Shown: positions 26,721-35,571 of the stretch, piece by piece
How the letters are laid out: each line of letters starts with the position of its first letter
How positions within the stretch are numbered: the stretch's first letter is position 1
DNA from: Paucisalibacillus globulus DSM 18846
Lineage (GTDB): Bacteria > Bacillota > Bacilli > Bacillales > Amphibacillaceae
Direction: 5' to 3'
Length of the DNA stretch: 64,000 nt
Assembly: GCF_000482485.1 (NCBI RefSeq)
Contig: NZ_AXVK01000001.1
Location: forward strand, 124,001 to 188,000
The notes under the pieces: generated by a model
The model's database searches: none
Told to the model about the DNA's origin: nothing
Seen by the model: the letters and a program-made list of their open reading frames with translations, nothing else
Position numbers and translations under genes: made by a program

Positions 26721-27584
26721 TTATCCATTTACGATTGTCCCACCATTGACATGAATAACTTGTCCGGTTACATAGCTGGAGTCATCGCTCGCCAAATAGA
26801 CATAGGCTGGTCCAAGTTCTTTTGGTTGTCCCATACGTTTCATCGGTGTATTTGAGCCAAATGTATCGACTTGTTTTGCATTAAATGTGGAAGGGATTAA
26901 TGGTGTCCAGATGGGTCCTGGTGCGACAGCATTCACACGAATACCCTTCCCAACTAAAGAAGCAGATAAAGAACGGGTGAAGCTTGTTACCGCACCTTTA
27001 GTTGCACTGTAATCAATCAAATCTTTATTTCCTTCGTAGGCAGTAATGGAAGTGGTATTAATAATAGTACTTCCTTTTTTTAAGTGAGGTAGCACTGCTT
27101 GAGTTAGATAGAACATGCCAAATATATTGGTTTTAAATGTATTTTCAAGCTGCAGTTTAGAGGTATTCAAAAAGTCGCCTTGGGGATGCTGTTCTGCTGC
27201 GTTATTTACTAGAATATCAATTTGATTGAACTGATCGAGTATTTGGGTGACTACCTTTTTACAAAATTTAGCATCCCCAATATCACCGGGAATTAAAAAG
27301 CATTTTTTCCCTGTATCCTCAACTAATCGCTTCGTTTCTTCTGCATCACTATCTTCTTTTAAGTACACAATTACAACATTGGCGCCTTCCTTTGCAAAAT
27401 GGACACTAACAGCACGTTGAATACCACTATCGCCACCTGTTATTAACGCTGTTTTTCCTTTTAATTTATTACTGCCTTGATAGTTTTTGCGAATGTATTC
27501 TGGCTCTGGTTGCATGATGGACTCTATGCCTGGTTGTTGTTTTTGTTCCTGGGGTGGTGGGGTCATTGGTTTATTTGTTGCCAA
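26721..27584 (-). CDS. SDR-family oxidoreductase (general-stress glucose dehydrogenase-like)
   Basis: 287 residues. A Pro/Gln-rich N-terminal extension (about 40 residues) precedes a classical short-chain dehydrogenase, the arrangement of the GsiB/GSP39-like YdaD/YhdF group. Motifs: ALITGGDSGIQRAV cofactor loop, LVNNAAEQH, catalytic Ser in TTSITAY, YSATKGAV (YxxxK), and the C-terminal VTGQVIHVNGG. The third Gly of the TGxxxGxG loop is Gln (GIQ), unusual for an NAD(P) binder. TTG start at 27584, 9 bases after AGGAGG. Substrate unknown. Confidence 0.88.
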   Translation of the reverse strand: MATNKPMTPPPQEQKQQPGIESIMQPEPEYIRKNYQGSNKLKGKTALITGGDSGIQRAVSVHFAKEGANVVIVYLKEDSDAEETKRLVEDTGKKCFLIPGDIGDAKFCKKVVTQILDQFNQIDILVNNAAEQHPQGDFLNTSKLQLENTFKTNIFGMFYLTQAVLPHLKKGSTIINTTSITAYEGNKDLIDYSATKGAVTSFTRSLSASLVGKGIRVNAVAPGPIWTPLIPSTFNAKQVDTFGSNTPMKRMGQPKELGPAYVYLASDDSSYVTGQVIHVNGGTIVNG

Positions 27585-27695
27585 GTCAGAAAACCTCCTA
27601 AAGTGAATTCTTTATCCATTTTTCCAATTTGTACAGAATCCATGAGAAGAATCTTGATTCTTAGAACATTTCTTTAGGAAGTTTATTATCTTTTC

Positions 27696-27724
27696 CAAAA
27701 TAAAAAGCCCTGTGTCAGGACTTT
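27696..27724 (-). terminator. Terminator of the YppF-like gene
   Basis: AAAGCCCTG / CAGGACTTT with a 3-base loop, followed by TTTTTATTTT on the minus strand; overlaps the stop codon of the gene. Confidence 0.8.
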
Positions 27725-27911
27725 AGTAGATATATTCATGAGCAGAAGTTGCTCCTTGTTGATGGAGGAAGTTATAAATATCACGATAAACTTTAATATC
27801 GATATCACCAGAAATATATTTATTTTGGTAGAAGTCTAATATGTCATTTAATGTTTTAGGAGCTTCCTTTCGATCGGTTTCGTAGTTTGAAATTAATTCG
27901 TTTATTAGCAT
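27723..27911 (-). CDS. Small YppF-like protein
   Basis: 62 residues from the ATG at 27911, which follows GAGGAGG by 6 bases; the open frame reaches 28016 but the extra part has no ribosome site. The segment LNDILDFYQNKYISGDIDIKVYRDIYNFLHQQGA (residues about 20-53) has the helix-loop-helix pattern of the YppF family of Bacillales, function unknown. It lies between terminators and is likely transcribed alone. Confidence 0.65.
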   Translation of the reverse strand: MLINELISNYETDRKEAPKTLNDILDFYQNKYISGDIDIKVYRDIYNFLHQQGATSAHEYIY

Positions 27912-27995
27912 GTCTTTTCCTCCTCGTATCGAATTGCTTGTACAAAAGTATATGAGTGGTAGGAAGGAATCATGACAAAAAAGAATGCATTCAAT

Positions 27996-28024
27996 AAAAA
28001 AGGAGAATGCAAACAAGCATTCCC
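27996..28024 (-). terminator. Terminator of the beta-propeller gene
   Basis: GGGAATGC-TTGTTT-GCATTCTCC on the minus strand followed by TTTTTTATT, ten bases after the stop codon. Confidence 0.85.
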
Positions 28025-28033
28025 CGCTAGCAA

Positions 28034-30277
28034 TTAATAATCAAAAGCTAATTCTGGAAGTTCAATCGTCTTCACTATTTGTTTCTGATTCAAATCATAA
28101 ACCTTCATTGTATCCCAAGAAAAAGTGTAAATGACATTGTCTACAGAAATTAATCTTTTAATCTCAGAAGTCCATTCTGGATATTCTTTAAATTCTCCTT
28201 GATGTGTGATGGTATCCAATAATTTGATTCCATTAGGAGTGATTTCATAAAGTAAGGCTCCTTCAAAAACAACCTTATCTTCTTCATAAGTGATATCATC
28301 TTTCCGTACCGTTTTTGATTCGTTTATAACTGCTGGAAAGCCAAATATATTTTCTGTTGGATGCTTAAATAATACTTTGTGATTATGAAGTAATTCCGAA
28401 TAGGACCAACCCTGCCCAATCACTTCGGAAAACTTTTCTTTAGGATTGGTTGGGTCATTAACATCAAAAACAGATATTTTTATGCCATCGGTCTGTACTC
28501 TTGGTTCATTACTGCCTTCTTCATCTATGAGCGTTGTATTTTGGCCGAATCCGATTACATGATTTTCATCAAGTGGGTGGAGATAATTACTAAAACCAGG
28601 AATTTTTAATTCCCCTAATACAGTTGGATTTTTCGGGTCCTCTAAGTCGATGACAAACAATGGATCGACTTCTTTAAAGGTTACCATGTAAGCTACATGG
28701 TCCATAAAACGCACACTGTAAATTCTCTCCCCTTCAGCAAGTCCTTCAACTGAGCCAAGGGGTTTTAAATTGGTATCAAACGTATACAAATTGTTTGTGG
28801 ATAGTGTTTCATCATCCCAAGTATCTCCTTTAGTGGTTGCGACTCGGAATGTGTTGTTTCGCTCATCCATCGCAAACTGGTTAATAAGTGTTCCGTTTAC
28901 TAGAGTGGATGCATTGTATGTTAACGTTCCATTTTCTACTCTAAACTGTGTAATCTCTGTATCCACATCCTGTGGGTGCCAAATCATAATATCCATTGCC
29001 GGTTCACTTGTTTCTACGTCTTTGAATTCTGACTCTTCTATTTCCCTAAACTTATTAACTGCTACATAAAGATTATTATGGGACATATAAATTTGGTTAG
29101 AAGCACCGAGATAGGTTTCTATATTTGCTTCTTTTTTCATATCGTTTAGATCAACGGTCGTTAATATTAGAAATTGTTCTTCCTTGCTGTCCGGGAAGAA
29201 ATACATATCTTCAAAATCAACTGGTATACTATCTTCACTCACAGCTGTATCTTTAATAAAAGGTCTAACTTCAACATCCTCTTCGGAACTTAGGATATGA
29301 TATGGTGGGTGTTCGTTAGCAATTAAATAAAGATAACCATCTAGGATTCTAGAGGTATTATAGTAACCTTCCTGACTTACTTCGCGAACTTGTTTTGGTT
29401 CATTTGGATTCTTGATATCGTAAAATAAGACAGTAGTTTGACTATAATAAATTGGTTCTGGAATTCCAATTTTGTTTTTTGAATCTGATTCTTTAACTTC
29501 ACGTAGTGGTTCGTTCTTTTGCCCAATTGCAATTAATAAATTATCTTGTACGTAAAGTTCTTGTGGGAAAAAGTTGTCTAATTTAATTTGACTGAGTACG
29601 GAACTATTTGCTTTTTCTGTTGATGTGATTATGATGTCTCCGTCTCGAATAAAGAAAATAGATTTTCCATCTGTTTTAATAATATCTGCCTCGTCAATTC
29701 CTTGAACTTGAACATTAGTAGATGAAGTTCCATCCCCGCCAGCGGAGCTTTCATTAGAAGACTCAGTTGTATCCATTGCGGAATCTTCTTTTGTTTCTAT
29801 ATTAAATAAGTTAGAATTTGTTCGTTCTTCTTTCATCCGTTCTTTTAAAAGTGTTACAAGTTGCTTTTGATCTTTAATTGTAGGGAAATTAACCATTGCG
29901 GCAAAGTTATGTTTAAGGGTTTTAGAAAGTTTCTCACCACTTGCCGCTAGAACTTCTTTCGCAATGATAATTTCGTATTCCTCGTTGATGCTGTAACCTT
30001 CGTCGGGTGCTCGTAAAGTTAATACAGTAAATGATTTATTCCATTCCATCTCTGTAGTAATTCGCTTTCCGCTTTTGTTTTTTACTATCACAGTTTCTTG
30101 CGTAAAGCTGTCTGGGTCCATTGGTTCAGAGAAATGGACAGTCCAATCTTTATTTGAAAGAACAAAGCTCGAAGCGGAGGGGATTTCTGCTGTTATTTTA
30201 TTTGAGAAACCAAAGAATATAACTGCCCAAACCCCAGCAATCAAAAGTATACTAATTAACCCTATCTTTTTATACAA
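28034..30277 (-). CDS. Secreted or membrane-anchored beta-propeller protein with N-terminal Ig-like domain
   Basis: About 747 residues. One N-terminal hydrophobic segment (GLISILLIAGVWAVIFFGF) acts as signal anchor. Next comes an SbsA/Big_5 Ig-like domain (about 35-125, with DWTVHFSEPMDPDSF), an acidic Ser/Thr linker, then a long secreted beta-propeller domain (about 190-747) opening with QGIDEADIIKTDG, the hallmark of the family. Function unknown; the family is found in archaea and Firmicutes. TTG at 30277 is favoured by GGGGTGA 5 bases upstream; a GTG at 30286 overlaps that site. Monocistronic. Confidence 0.8.
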   Translation of the reverse strand: MYKKIGLISILLIAGVWAVIFFGFSNKITAEIPSASSFVLSNKDWTVHFSEPMDPDSFTQETVIVKNKSGKRITTEMEWNKSFTVLTLRAPDEGYSINEEYEIIIAKEVLAASGEKLSKTLKHNFAAMVNFPTIKDQKQLVTLLKERMKEERTNSNLFNIETKEDSAMDTTESSNESSAGGDGTSSTNVQVQGIDEADIIKTDGKSIFFIRDGDIIITSTEKANSSVLSQIKLDNFFPQELYVQDNLLIAIGQKNEPLREVKESDSKNKIGIPEPIYYSQTTVLFYDIKNPNEPKQVREVSQEGYYNTSRILDGYLYLIANEHPPYHILSSEEDVEVRPFIKDTAVSEDSIPVDFEDMYFFPDSKEEQFLILTTVDLNDMKKEANIETYLGASNQIYMSHNNLYVAVNKFREIEESEFKDVETSEPAMDIMIWHPQDVDTEITQFRVENGTLTYNASTLVNGTLINQFAMDERNNTFRVATTKGDTWDDETLSTNNLYTFDTNLKPLGSVEGLAEGERIYSVRFMDHVAYMVTFKEVDPLFVIDLEDPKNPTVLGELKIPGFSNYLHPLDENHVIGFGQNTTLIDEEGSNEPRVQTDGIKISVFDVNDPTNPKEKFSEVIGQGWSYSELLHNHKVLFKHPTENIFGFPAVINESKTVRKDDITYEEDKVVFEGALLYEITPNGIKLLDTITHQGEFKEYPEWTSEIKRLISVDNVIYTFSWDTMKVYDLNQKQIVKTIELPELAFDY

Positions 30278-30421
30278 TTTGTTCACCCCATTTTATGATA
30301 AATACTTATCTAACCATAAGACGAACAGAATAAAATATATGTTTCAAAATTAAAGCGCTGTCTCGGATAACTATTCGACAAAATATTACATAATTCGGGA
30401 AGTGACAGGCACCCCAAAAAA

Positions 30422-30455
30422 CAAAAAAACCCGGGAACAATATTCCCCGAGTTTT
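30422..30455 (-). terminator. Terminator of degV
   Basis: AAACTCGGGGAA / TTCCCGGGTTT hairpin followed by a T-run on the minus strand, directly after the DegV stop. The adjoining GTGACAGGCACC (30401-30412) is a motif often seen beside Bacillus terminators. Confidence 0.85.
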
Positions 30456-30458
30456 ATC

Positions 30459-31319
30459 TTATTTAAATGATTTGTTTAAGAAAAATAGTGAAAGTGTTCC
30501 TGGGCCGGCGTGTGCTCCGATTGCTGATCCGACGTATTCGATGACAAATTCCTTTGTACCGTATTTTTCTTTAATCATTTCTGCAAGTTTTTCAGCACGT
30601 TCTAAATCATCACCGTGGCTAATTCCAATTACTTGATTTTCAAAATTACCTCCGCGTTCCTCCAAAATTTCAAGCATCCGACCTAAAACTTTCTTAGACC
30701 CACGCATTTTTTCTAGTGGAATAAGTTTACCCTGTTCCACATGAAGGATTGGTTTAATATTAAGTAAAGATCCAACAAATGCTGCTGTTTTACTAACACG
30801 TCCACCGCGCTTTAGGTATTCTAAATCATCGACAGTAAAGATATGCTCCATATGTAGTGCACGATTTTTAGCATCCTCTATAATTTCATCTTTACTTTTT
30901 CCATCGATTGCCATTTTAGCTGCATTCAGTACAACTAGACCATATCCAATGGAAGCGCATTTCGTATCAATGACATGAATGTCAGCTTCTGGAAATTCTT
31001 CTTTAACTTCTGCTTCCATCATTTTTGCCGTTTGATATGTACCAGATAATTCCGATGAAAATGCTAAGTAAATTAGCGTTTGTTTAGATCTTGCATACTC
31101 GGTAAAAATATTTTTAAACGTGTGTGGTGAGACTTGAGATGTTTTGGGGGTTTTACCATTTCTCATTGCATCAAAAACGTTTTTCGGTGTAATATTGATA
31201 CCATCTTCGTAATCCGTGTCATCTAGATGAACTGTTAAAGATACCATTTCCATGTCATACTTAGAAAAGTAATCTTTTGTAAGGTCACTAGCTGAATCTG
31301 CCATAATTTTAATACTCAT
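30459..31319 (-). CDS. DegV-family fatty-acid-binding protein
   Basis: 286 residues of the DegV family, which binds fatty acids and, in related Firmicutes, forms the FakB subunit of fatty-acid kinase. Motifs: IMADSASDLT at the N-terminus, TSQVSPHTF, LAFSSELSGTYQTA, FTVDDLEYLKRGGRVSK, and the C-terminal VGSAIGAHAGPGT. Start ATG follows GAGGGTGA. It lies divergent from the YitT-like gene; B. subtilis has the same pair as yitS-yitT. Confidence 0.92.
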   Translation of the reverse strand: MSIKIMADSASDLTKDYFSKYDMEMVSLTVHLDDTDYEDGINITPKNVFDAMRNGKTPKTSQVSPHTFKNIFTEYARSKQTLIYLAFSSELSGTYQTAKMMEAEVKEEFPEADIHVIDTKCASIGYGLVVLNAAKMAIDGKSKDEIIEDAKNRALHMEHIFTVDDLEYLKRGGRVSKTAAFVGSLLNIKPILHVEQGKLIPLEKMRGSKKVLGRMLEILEERGGNFENQVIGISHGDDLERAEKLAEMIKEKYGTKEFVIEYVGSAIGAHAGPGTLSLFFLNKSFK

Positions 31320-31419
31320 CTTGGGTTCACCCTCAATTCTCAGAAATAATTATAATATGTATAGTTTATAGTTATAATGGGATATAGTCAAAATATTTGT
31401 GATTGAAAAGGAGACTGTT

Positions 31420-32262
31420 ATGTTTTTAATAGAGGCTAGGCGAATTTTCGTAGTTATAATTGGATCATTACTGAATGCAATATCTCTTAATTTATTCCTA
31501 ATAAGTGCCAATGTATACGCCAGTGGATTTACTGGTACAGCACAATTAATCTCAAGTGTCTTTAAAGATTTTGTGGGGATTGGTGTATCCACTGGGATAC
31601 TACTTTTTCTATTAAATATTCCTGTATTTATTTTAGGTTGGTATAAGGTTGGAAAAGGCTTTACTATTTACAGTATAATTTCCGTTATATTCTCTTCCTT
31701 ATTCCTACAATTTCTTCCGGTAATTCAGCTGTCTGAAGACATTATTTTAAATGCAGTATTCGGAGGACTTGTCGCAGGTGTAGGTGTTGGAATGACGCTT
31801 AAGGTTGGTGCTTCAACAGGTGGAATGGATATTGTAGCTATGTATTTATCTCGATTAAAGGATAAGCCACTTGGGGTATATTTTATTTCGTTAAACGCTG
31901 TTATTATTGCATTAGCAGGAATTTTATATGAACCAGAAAATGCATTATATACCATGGTAGCATTATATGTAACGACACGTGTAATCGATGCAATTCATAC
32001 TAGATTCAACAAATTAACTGCCATGATTGTGACGCGTAAGGCGAAAGAATTGCAGCAGGCTATACATAATACAATGGTTCGCGGTATAACCATTTTGCCA
32101 GCGGTTGGAGCTTATACAAATGAAGATAAGCATATGTTGTACTTAGTAATTACGCGCTATGAATTATATGATTTAGAAAGAATAATTAAAGAAGTAGATC
32201 CAGAAGCGTTCACAAATATTATACAAACCACGGGTATATTTGGTTTCTTTAGGAAAGAGTAG
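31420..32262 (+). CDS. yitT: YitT-family membrane protein (DUF161/DUF2179)
   Basis: 280 residues: five or six membrane helices in the first 200 residues, with the family motif GFTGTAQLIS and the GASTGGMDIVAMYLSR segment, followed by a soluble DUF2179 domain (about 205-275: AMIVTRKAKELQQAIHNTMVRG). Role unknown. The ATG at 31420 follows AAAGGAGA by 6 bases; the upstream TTG at 31399 is not supported. A lipoprotein gene starts 13 bp after its stop and is likely co-transcribed. Confidence 0.92.
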   Translation: MFLIEARRIFVVIIGSLLNAISLNLFLISANVYASGFTGTAQLISSVFKDFVGIGVSTGILLFLLNIPVFILGWYKVGKGFTIYSIISVIFSSLFLQFLPVIQLSEDIILNAVFGGLVAGVGVGMTLKVGASTGGMDIVAMYLSRLKDKPLGVYFISLNAVIIALAGILYEPENALYTMVALYVTTRVIDAIHTRFNKLTAMIVTRKAKELQQAIHNTMVRGITILPAVGAYTNEDKHMLYLVITRYELYDLERIIKEVDPEAFTNIIQTTGIFGFFRKE

Positions 32263-32275
32263 GGGGACTGTTATT

Positions 32276-32686
32276 ATGAAGAAAATGATCATAATCCTTG
32301 GATTACTAGTAATACTATCTGCTTGTGGAAGTGCAGAACCAGAGAAGGAATCCTTTTTATTGCATACTGATTCGGATGTTTATGCCAAGTTTCAAAATAT
32401 TGATATACAAATAGAGGACGACCAAGCACATATAGTCGGTGATGCAAATGCTTCAGGAAATGAATTTTTTTATCTTGTAGAACAAGGTGAGAAAATATTA
32501 AAACCAGAAGAAGCGGTTCAGGTTGATGGGGAATGGGATGGCTTTGAAATAAAAGTGGATATTATGAAAGAAATGGAAGAAGCAGAAGATGTTGTTATTG
32601 TTAAAATGTATACGAAAGAAGAGGATGGCAGTATTGTAAATCTTAATCCTAATTATATTCCATTAGATTTTGAAGGACAATCATAA
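32276..32686 (+). CDS. Small putative lipoprotein
   Basis: 136 residues from ATG 32276 with a short lipoprotein signal ending at LSAC (Cys about 17). The rest is acidic and beta-rich (VYAKFQNIDIQIEDDQAHIVGDAN), with no recognised family. The site AGGGGGAC precedes the start; the longer frame to 32240 overlaps yitT and has no ribosome site. Short distance to yitT suggests one operon. A strong terminator follows at once. Confidence 0.75.
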   Translation: MKKMIIILGLLVILSACGSAEPEKESFLLHTDSDVYAKFQNIDIQIEDDQAHIVGDANASGNEFFYLVEQGEKILKPEEAVQVDGEWDGFEIKVDIMKEMEEAEDVVIVKMYTKEEDGSIVNLNPNYIPLDFEGQS

Positions 32687-32687
32687 T

Positions 32688-32732
32688 AAAAAGTGAGGAT
32701 GTGGGCACAGCAACCCTCATCCTCACTTTTTA
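32688..32732. terminator. Bidirectional terminator
   Basis: AAAAAGTGAGGATG / CATCCTCACTTTTT, a 14-bp stem shared by the convergent lipoprotein and NifU-like genes. Confidence 0.92.
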
Positions 32733-32993
32733 ATATCCGTGTTTTTCAAAAACTTCTTTTACTCGTGGGGTAACCTCGTCCCACTGGGCATCAAAGCTTT
32801 TATTAACTGTAATAAAGTTTTGATAACCAAAGACATTATCAACGCCTTCTAGCTTCATTAAGTCATTCATTATTTCATGCTCACTTGTGTTTCCTGGCAT
32901 AACAGAAATACTGTTTGTGCCCTGGAAAATAAGCTTGTCTGTTGTAAATTTTATTGCATTTGGATTTGGTGTACCTTCAGCTCTAACTGCCAT
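32730..32993 (-). CDS. NifU N-terminal-domain (Nfu_N) scaffold-like protein
   Basis: 87 residues equal to a stand-alone Nfu/NifU N-terminal domain: RAEGTPNPNAIKFTTDK is the signature, followed by IMNDLMKLEGVDNVFGYQNFITV. The domain is associated with iron-sulfur cluster assembly factors; this copy lacks the C-terminal CxxC part, so direct cluster binding is doubtful. The ATG at 32993 follows GGAGGTAG; the upstream open frame to 33086 is hydrophobic and lacks a ribosome site. Confidence 0.85.
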   Translation of the reverse strand: MAVRAEGTPNPNAIKFTTDKLIFQGTNSISVMPGNTSEHEIMNDLMKLEGVDNVFGYQNFITVNKSFDAQWDEVTPRVKEVFEKHGY

Positions 32994-33106
32994 TTTCTCT
33001 ACCTCCCATGAAACATCTTCTTTTACATCTATCTTATCAGAAAAGGATGGAAGAAAAAAGAGAAACACGCAAAAGCTGTTGTACATGCCCCTATCTTATA
33101 TAAAAA

Positions 33107-33137
33107 GTAAAAAGGTGCTCCAATTAGGAACACCTTA
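33107..33137 (-). terminator. Terminator of the DUF3813 unit
   Basis: On the minus strand AAGGTGTTCC-TAATT-GGAGCACCTT followed by TTTACTTTTT, about 100 bp after the DUF3813 stop. Confidence 0.8.
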
Positions 33138-33235
33138 TGAGTTGCTTGCTTCATCAGTAATCCCGTTCCATCCGAAGAATGAATTAGCTATTACCATAAC
33201 AAGACTTGTGATTTCATTTCTAAGGAATACAGAGG

Positions 33236-33433
33236 TTAGCTAAGTTTGTTTTGTTCAAGCTGTTGCTGTAATTGCTGCAATTGTTGCTTTTCCTCGCCGG
33301 TTGCATCATTCATTGCAGCTTGGATAGCATTTTGAGCAGCTTGTTTGTCCTGCTCATTCGTACCACCACCAGCAAGATTGCTCGTAAATTGGGTTACAGC
33401 ATCTTTTGCTTGTTGAAATAGATTGTTCTGCAT
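33236..33433 (-). CDS. DUF3813-family small protein
   Basis: 65 residues, highly polar and Gln-rich, predicted mostly helical: NNLFQQAKDAVTQF near the start and a Gln-rich C-terminal helix. Matches the DUF3813 pattern of Bacillales; function unknown. Its ATG lies directly after the stop of the small gene upstream (TAAATG) and its AGGAGG site is inside that gene, so the two are coupled. A short terminator lies about 100 bp downstream. Confidence 0.75.
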   Translation of the reverse strand: MQNNLFQQAKDAVTQFTSNLAGGGTNEQDKQAAQNAIQAAMNDATGEEKQQLQQLQQQLEQNKLS

Positions 33434-33583
33434 TTAGAATCCTCCTACTGTATGATTATCTGCTTCTTCTCGTTTTCGTTCTGCTTCTGTGAAGGTAGAA
33501 CGATACGGGAATTTTTCTGCATGTTTTTTTACAGCGTCTGCGCTCTGTTGGCTAAACCTTCTCGATTTACTCCCTTTGGCCAA
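33434..33583 (-). CDS. Small basic protein upstream of DUF3813
   Basis: A 49-residue frame from a TTG at 33583 with AAGGAGG 7 bases upstream. The product is basic (MAKGSKSRRFSQQSADAV, AEAERKREEAD-like tail) with no cysteine or membrane segment. Its stop is immediately followed by the DUF3813 start, and the DUF3813 ribosome site lies within its last codons, good evidence that it is translated. Function unknown. It is too short for usual length cut-offs. Confidence 0.7.
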   Translation of the reverse strand: MAKGSKSRRFSQQSADAVKKHAEKFPYRSTFTEAERKREEADNHTVGGF

Positions 33584-33761
33584 GACGATTCCTCCTTAGA
33601 AAAACGCACAATCAATGATATCTGTATGTTTTTCTTATGCATTTGGGAAAGCTGTTACCTTCCTAATTTTGCAAGAAAAAAGTGAACGTTTTTATCCGTT
33701 CACTTGTAGTATGGAAAAGTACTTCCTATATTATTGAAGGTAAAATACGGTATAAATTTAA

Positions 33762-34592
33762 TTACCTAACCTTCGCATTGAGTTTTAAATATTCTTCTAA
33801 AAAGACTCCAATGCCATGTTCTTCATTTGTAACTGTGACATGTTTAGCAATGTTTTTGAGTGGGTCAATTGCATTACCCATAGCAACACCAACACCTGCA
33901 TAATCAATCATTTCCAAGTCATTATCTTCATCACCAAATGCAATAATCCGATCTTCTGGAATTTGGTAATAATGTGCAATTTTTCGTAAACCAACCGCTT
34001 TATTAATTCCTTTTTTTACAATTTCAATGATATTCCATGGTGCACCCCATTTACGATGTTCGATTACTTCAGCATGGAACTCATCTAGATGATCGCGGAG
34101 AGTGTGGATATGTTCTTCTTTTGGATGGATTAATAAGGATGTTGGGTCATCGATTAGTTTGCTTTTTAAGCTTCCAATAACAAATGGTGTATCATCAGTA
34201 GTTTGATAAAAGATATCAATAATTTCTTGGCTATACTTATCAAGATAGACATTGTCCTTAACTTCCGCCAATACATTATATACATCCAAATCATAGCAAG
34301 TTTGAACGATACTTAAGGCAGTACGCTTTGACATAGGGTTATGAAGCATATCCCATTTTTTATCTTCTGGATGATGAATTAAAGCACCATTAAAGTTAAC
34401 CATTGGTGTTTTTAAACCAAGCTCATGGTAGTACTGAATACTCGCACGATGTGGTCTTCCTGTTGCAATAACGACAATATGTCCCTCGTTCATTGCTTTT
34501 TGTAAAATTTGCTTATTTCTGGAGCTAATTTGTTTAGAATCGGAAAGCAAAGTACCATCCAAATCTAAAGCGATTAAATGTTGTTTTGGCAT
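33762..34592 (-). CDS. yitU: Cof-type HAD phosphatase (YitU-like)
   Basis: 276 residues of the HAD subfamily IIB (Cof). Motif I ALDLDGTLL with the nucleophile Asp near residue 9, motif II VIATGRPH, the Lys at KGINKAVGL, and motif IV GDEDNDLEM. Such enzymes dephosphorylate flavin or sugar phosphates; B. subtilis YitU has been linked to dephosphorylation of a riboflavin pathway intermediate. Start ATG after AGGTGAAT. Divergent from the yitV-like hydrolase, as in the yit region of B. subtilis. Confidence 0.92.
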   Translation of the reverse strand: MPKQHLIALDLDGTLLSDSKQISSRNKQILQKAMNEGHIVVIATGRPHRASIQYYHELGLKTPMVNFNGALIHHPEDKKWDMLHNPMSKRTALSIVQTCYDLDVYNVLAEVKDNVYLDKYSQEIIDIFYQTTDDTPFVIGSLKSKLIDDPTSLLIHPKEEHIHTLRDHLDEFHAEVIEHRKWGAPWNIIEIVKKGINKAVGLRKIAHYYQIPEDRIIAFGDEDNDLEMIDYAGVGVAMGNAIDPLKNIAKHVTVTNEEHGIGVFLEEYLKLNAKVR

Positions 34593-34744
34593 ATTAAATT
34601 CACCTCATAGTCATAAGTGTATTAGTGTTTGTAAGATATGTAAAGAATTATAACCGAAAAAATAGTTAAATTAGTTTAACTATTTTTTCAAAAGGACTAT
34701 CATATAATTAGTATAAGTTATTACAGATGAGAGGGTTATACAGG

Positions 34745-35503
34745 ATGATAGGAATTTATAAAGAGAACATTGGTGGGGTACCGAGTCTTATTGTTGTAGA
34801 TAAAGCGAATGAAAATAGGCCTCTTCCAACAGTAATTTATTTTCATGGAATTACTAGTGCCAAAGAACATAATTTAACACTAGCATTTTTACTTGCAGAA
34901 AAAGGTTTTCGCGTAGTGTTACCAGATAGCATGTACCACGGAGAAAGGGAAACAGACGAAGTTTCAGAAGTAACCTATTACTTGTTCCAAATTGTTTTGC
35001 AAAATGTGAAGGAATTGAATGATATCTATGAAGACCTTGAAAATAGAGGGTTAATTTTAGATGGAAGAGTTGGAGTAGCAGGAAGTAGTATGGGGGGGAT
35101 TACAACAGCTTCAGCACTGTCACAATTTCATTGGATTAAAACAGCTGCTATTTTGATGGGCTCCCCAAAAATAACTACTTTTGCAAGGGAACTTGTTGAC
35201 GTTTATGCTAAAATGGGAAAACTTCCTTTAACAGATGAAGAAATTAGTAAACTATACGACACGCTTACGCTATATGATTTATCATTACAGGCAGATAAAT
35301 TGAATGACAGACCATTATTATTTTGGCATGGTGACAATGATCCAACAGTTCCTTTTGAGCATTCCTACAGTTTTTACGAGTATGCGAAGAAACTATACTC
35401 CAATCCAGATAAACTGAAATTTATCAGGGAAATAGGCAGAGGACATAAAGTAAGTAGATTTGCAATTTTAGAAACGGTCAAATGGTTTAAAGAGTACCTG
35501 TGA
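34745..35503 (+). CDS. yitV: Alpha/beta hydrolase (YitV-like esterase)
   Basis: 252 residues with the alpha/beta hydrolase landmarks: oxyanion segment VIYFHGITSAKEH, nucleophile elbow VAGSSMGG (GxSxG, Ser about 113), acid residue in WHGDNDPTVPFEH, and the C-terminal catalytic His in GRGHKVSR. Predicted cytosolic esterase; substrate unknown. The ATG at 34745 follows GAGGG by 9 bases; an upstream ATG at 34727 has no ribosome site. The yitW-like gene follows 68 bp later. Confidence 0.88.
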   Translation: MIGIYKENIGGVPSLIVVDKANENRPLPTVIYFHGITSAKEHNLTLAFLLAEKGFRVVLPDSMYHGERETDEVSEVTYYLFQIVLQNVKELNDIYEDLENRGLILDGRVGVAGSSMGGITTASALSQFHWIKTAAILMGSPKITTFARELVDVYAKMGKLPLTDEEISKLYDTLTLYDLSLQADKLNDRPLLFWHGDNDPTVPFEHSYSFYEYAKKLYSNPDKLKFIREIGRGHKVSRFAILETVKWFKEYL

Positions 35504-35571
35504 CTTAAATCATTTAAATATACGCGGAAATATGTTTAAATGAAGATATGATGAAAGAAGGAGGTAATACC

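Noticed and set aside
33137-33236. A further small gene after DUF3813 on the minus strand
   Set aside because: A short open stretch ending DEASNS exists, but it has no ribosome site and no plausible start giving more than about 20 residues.
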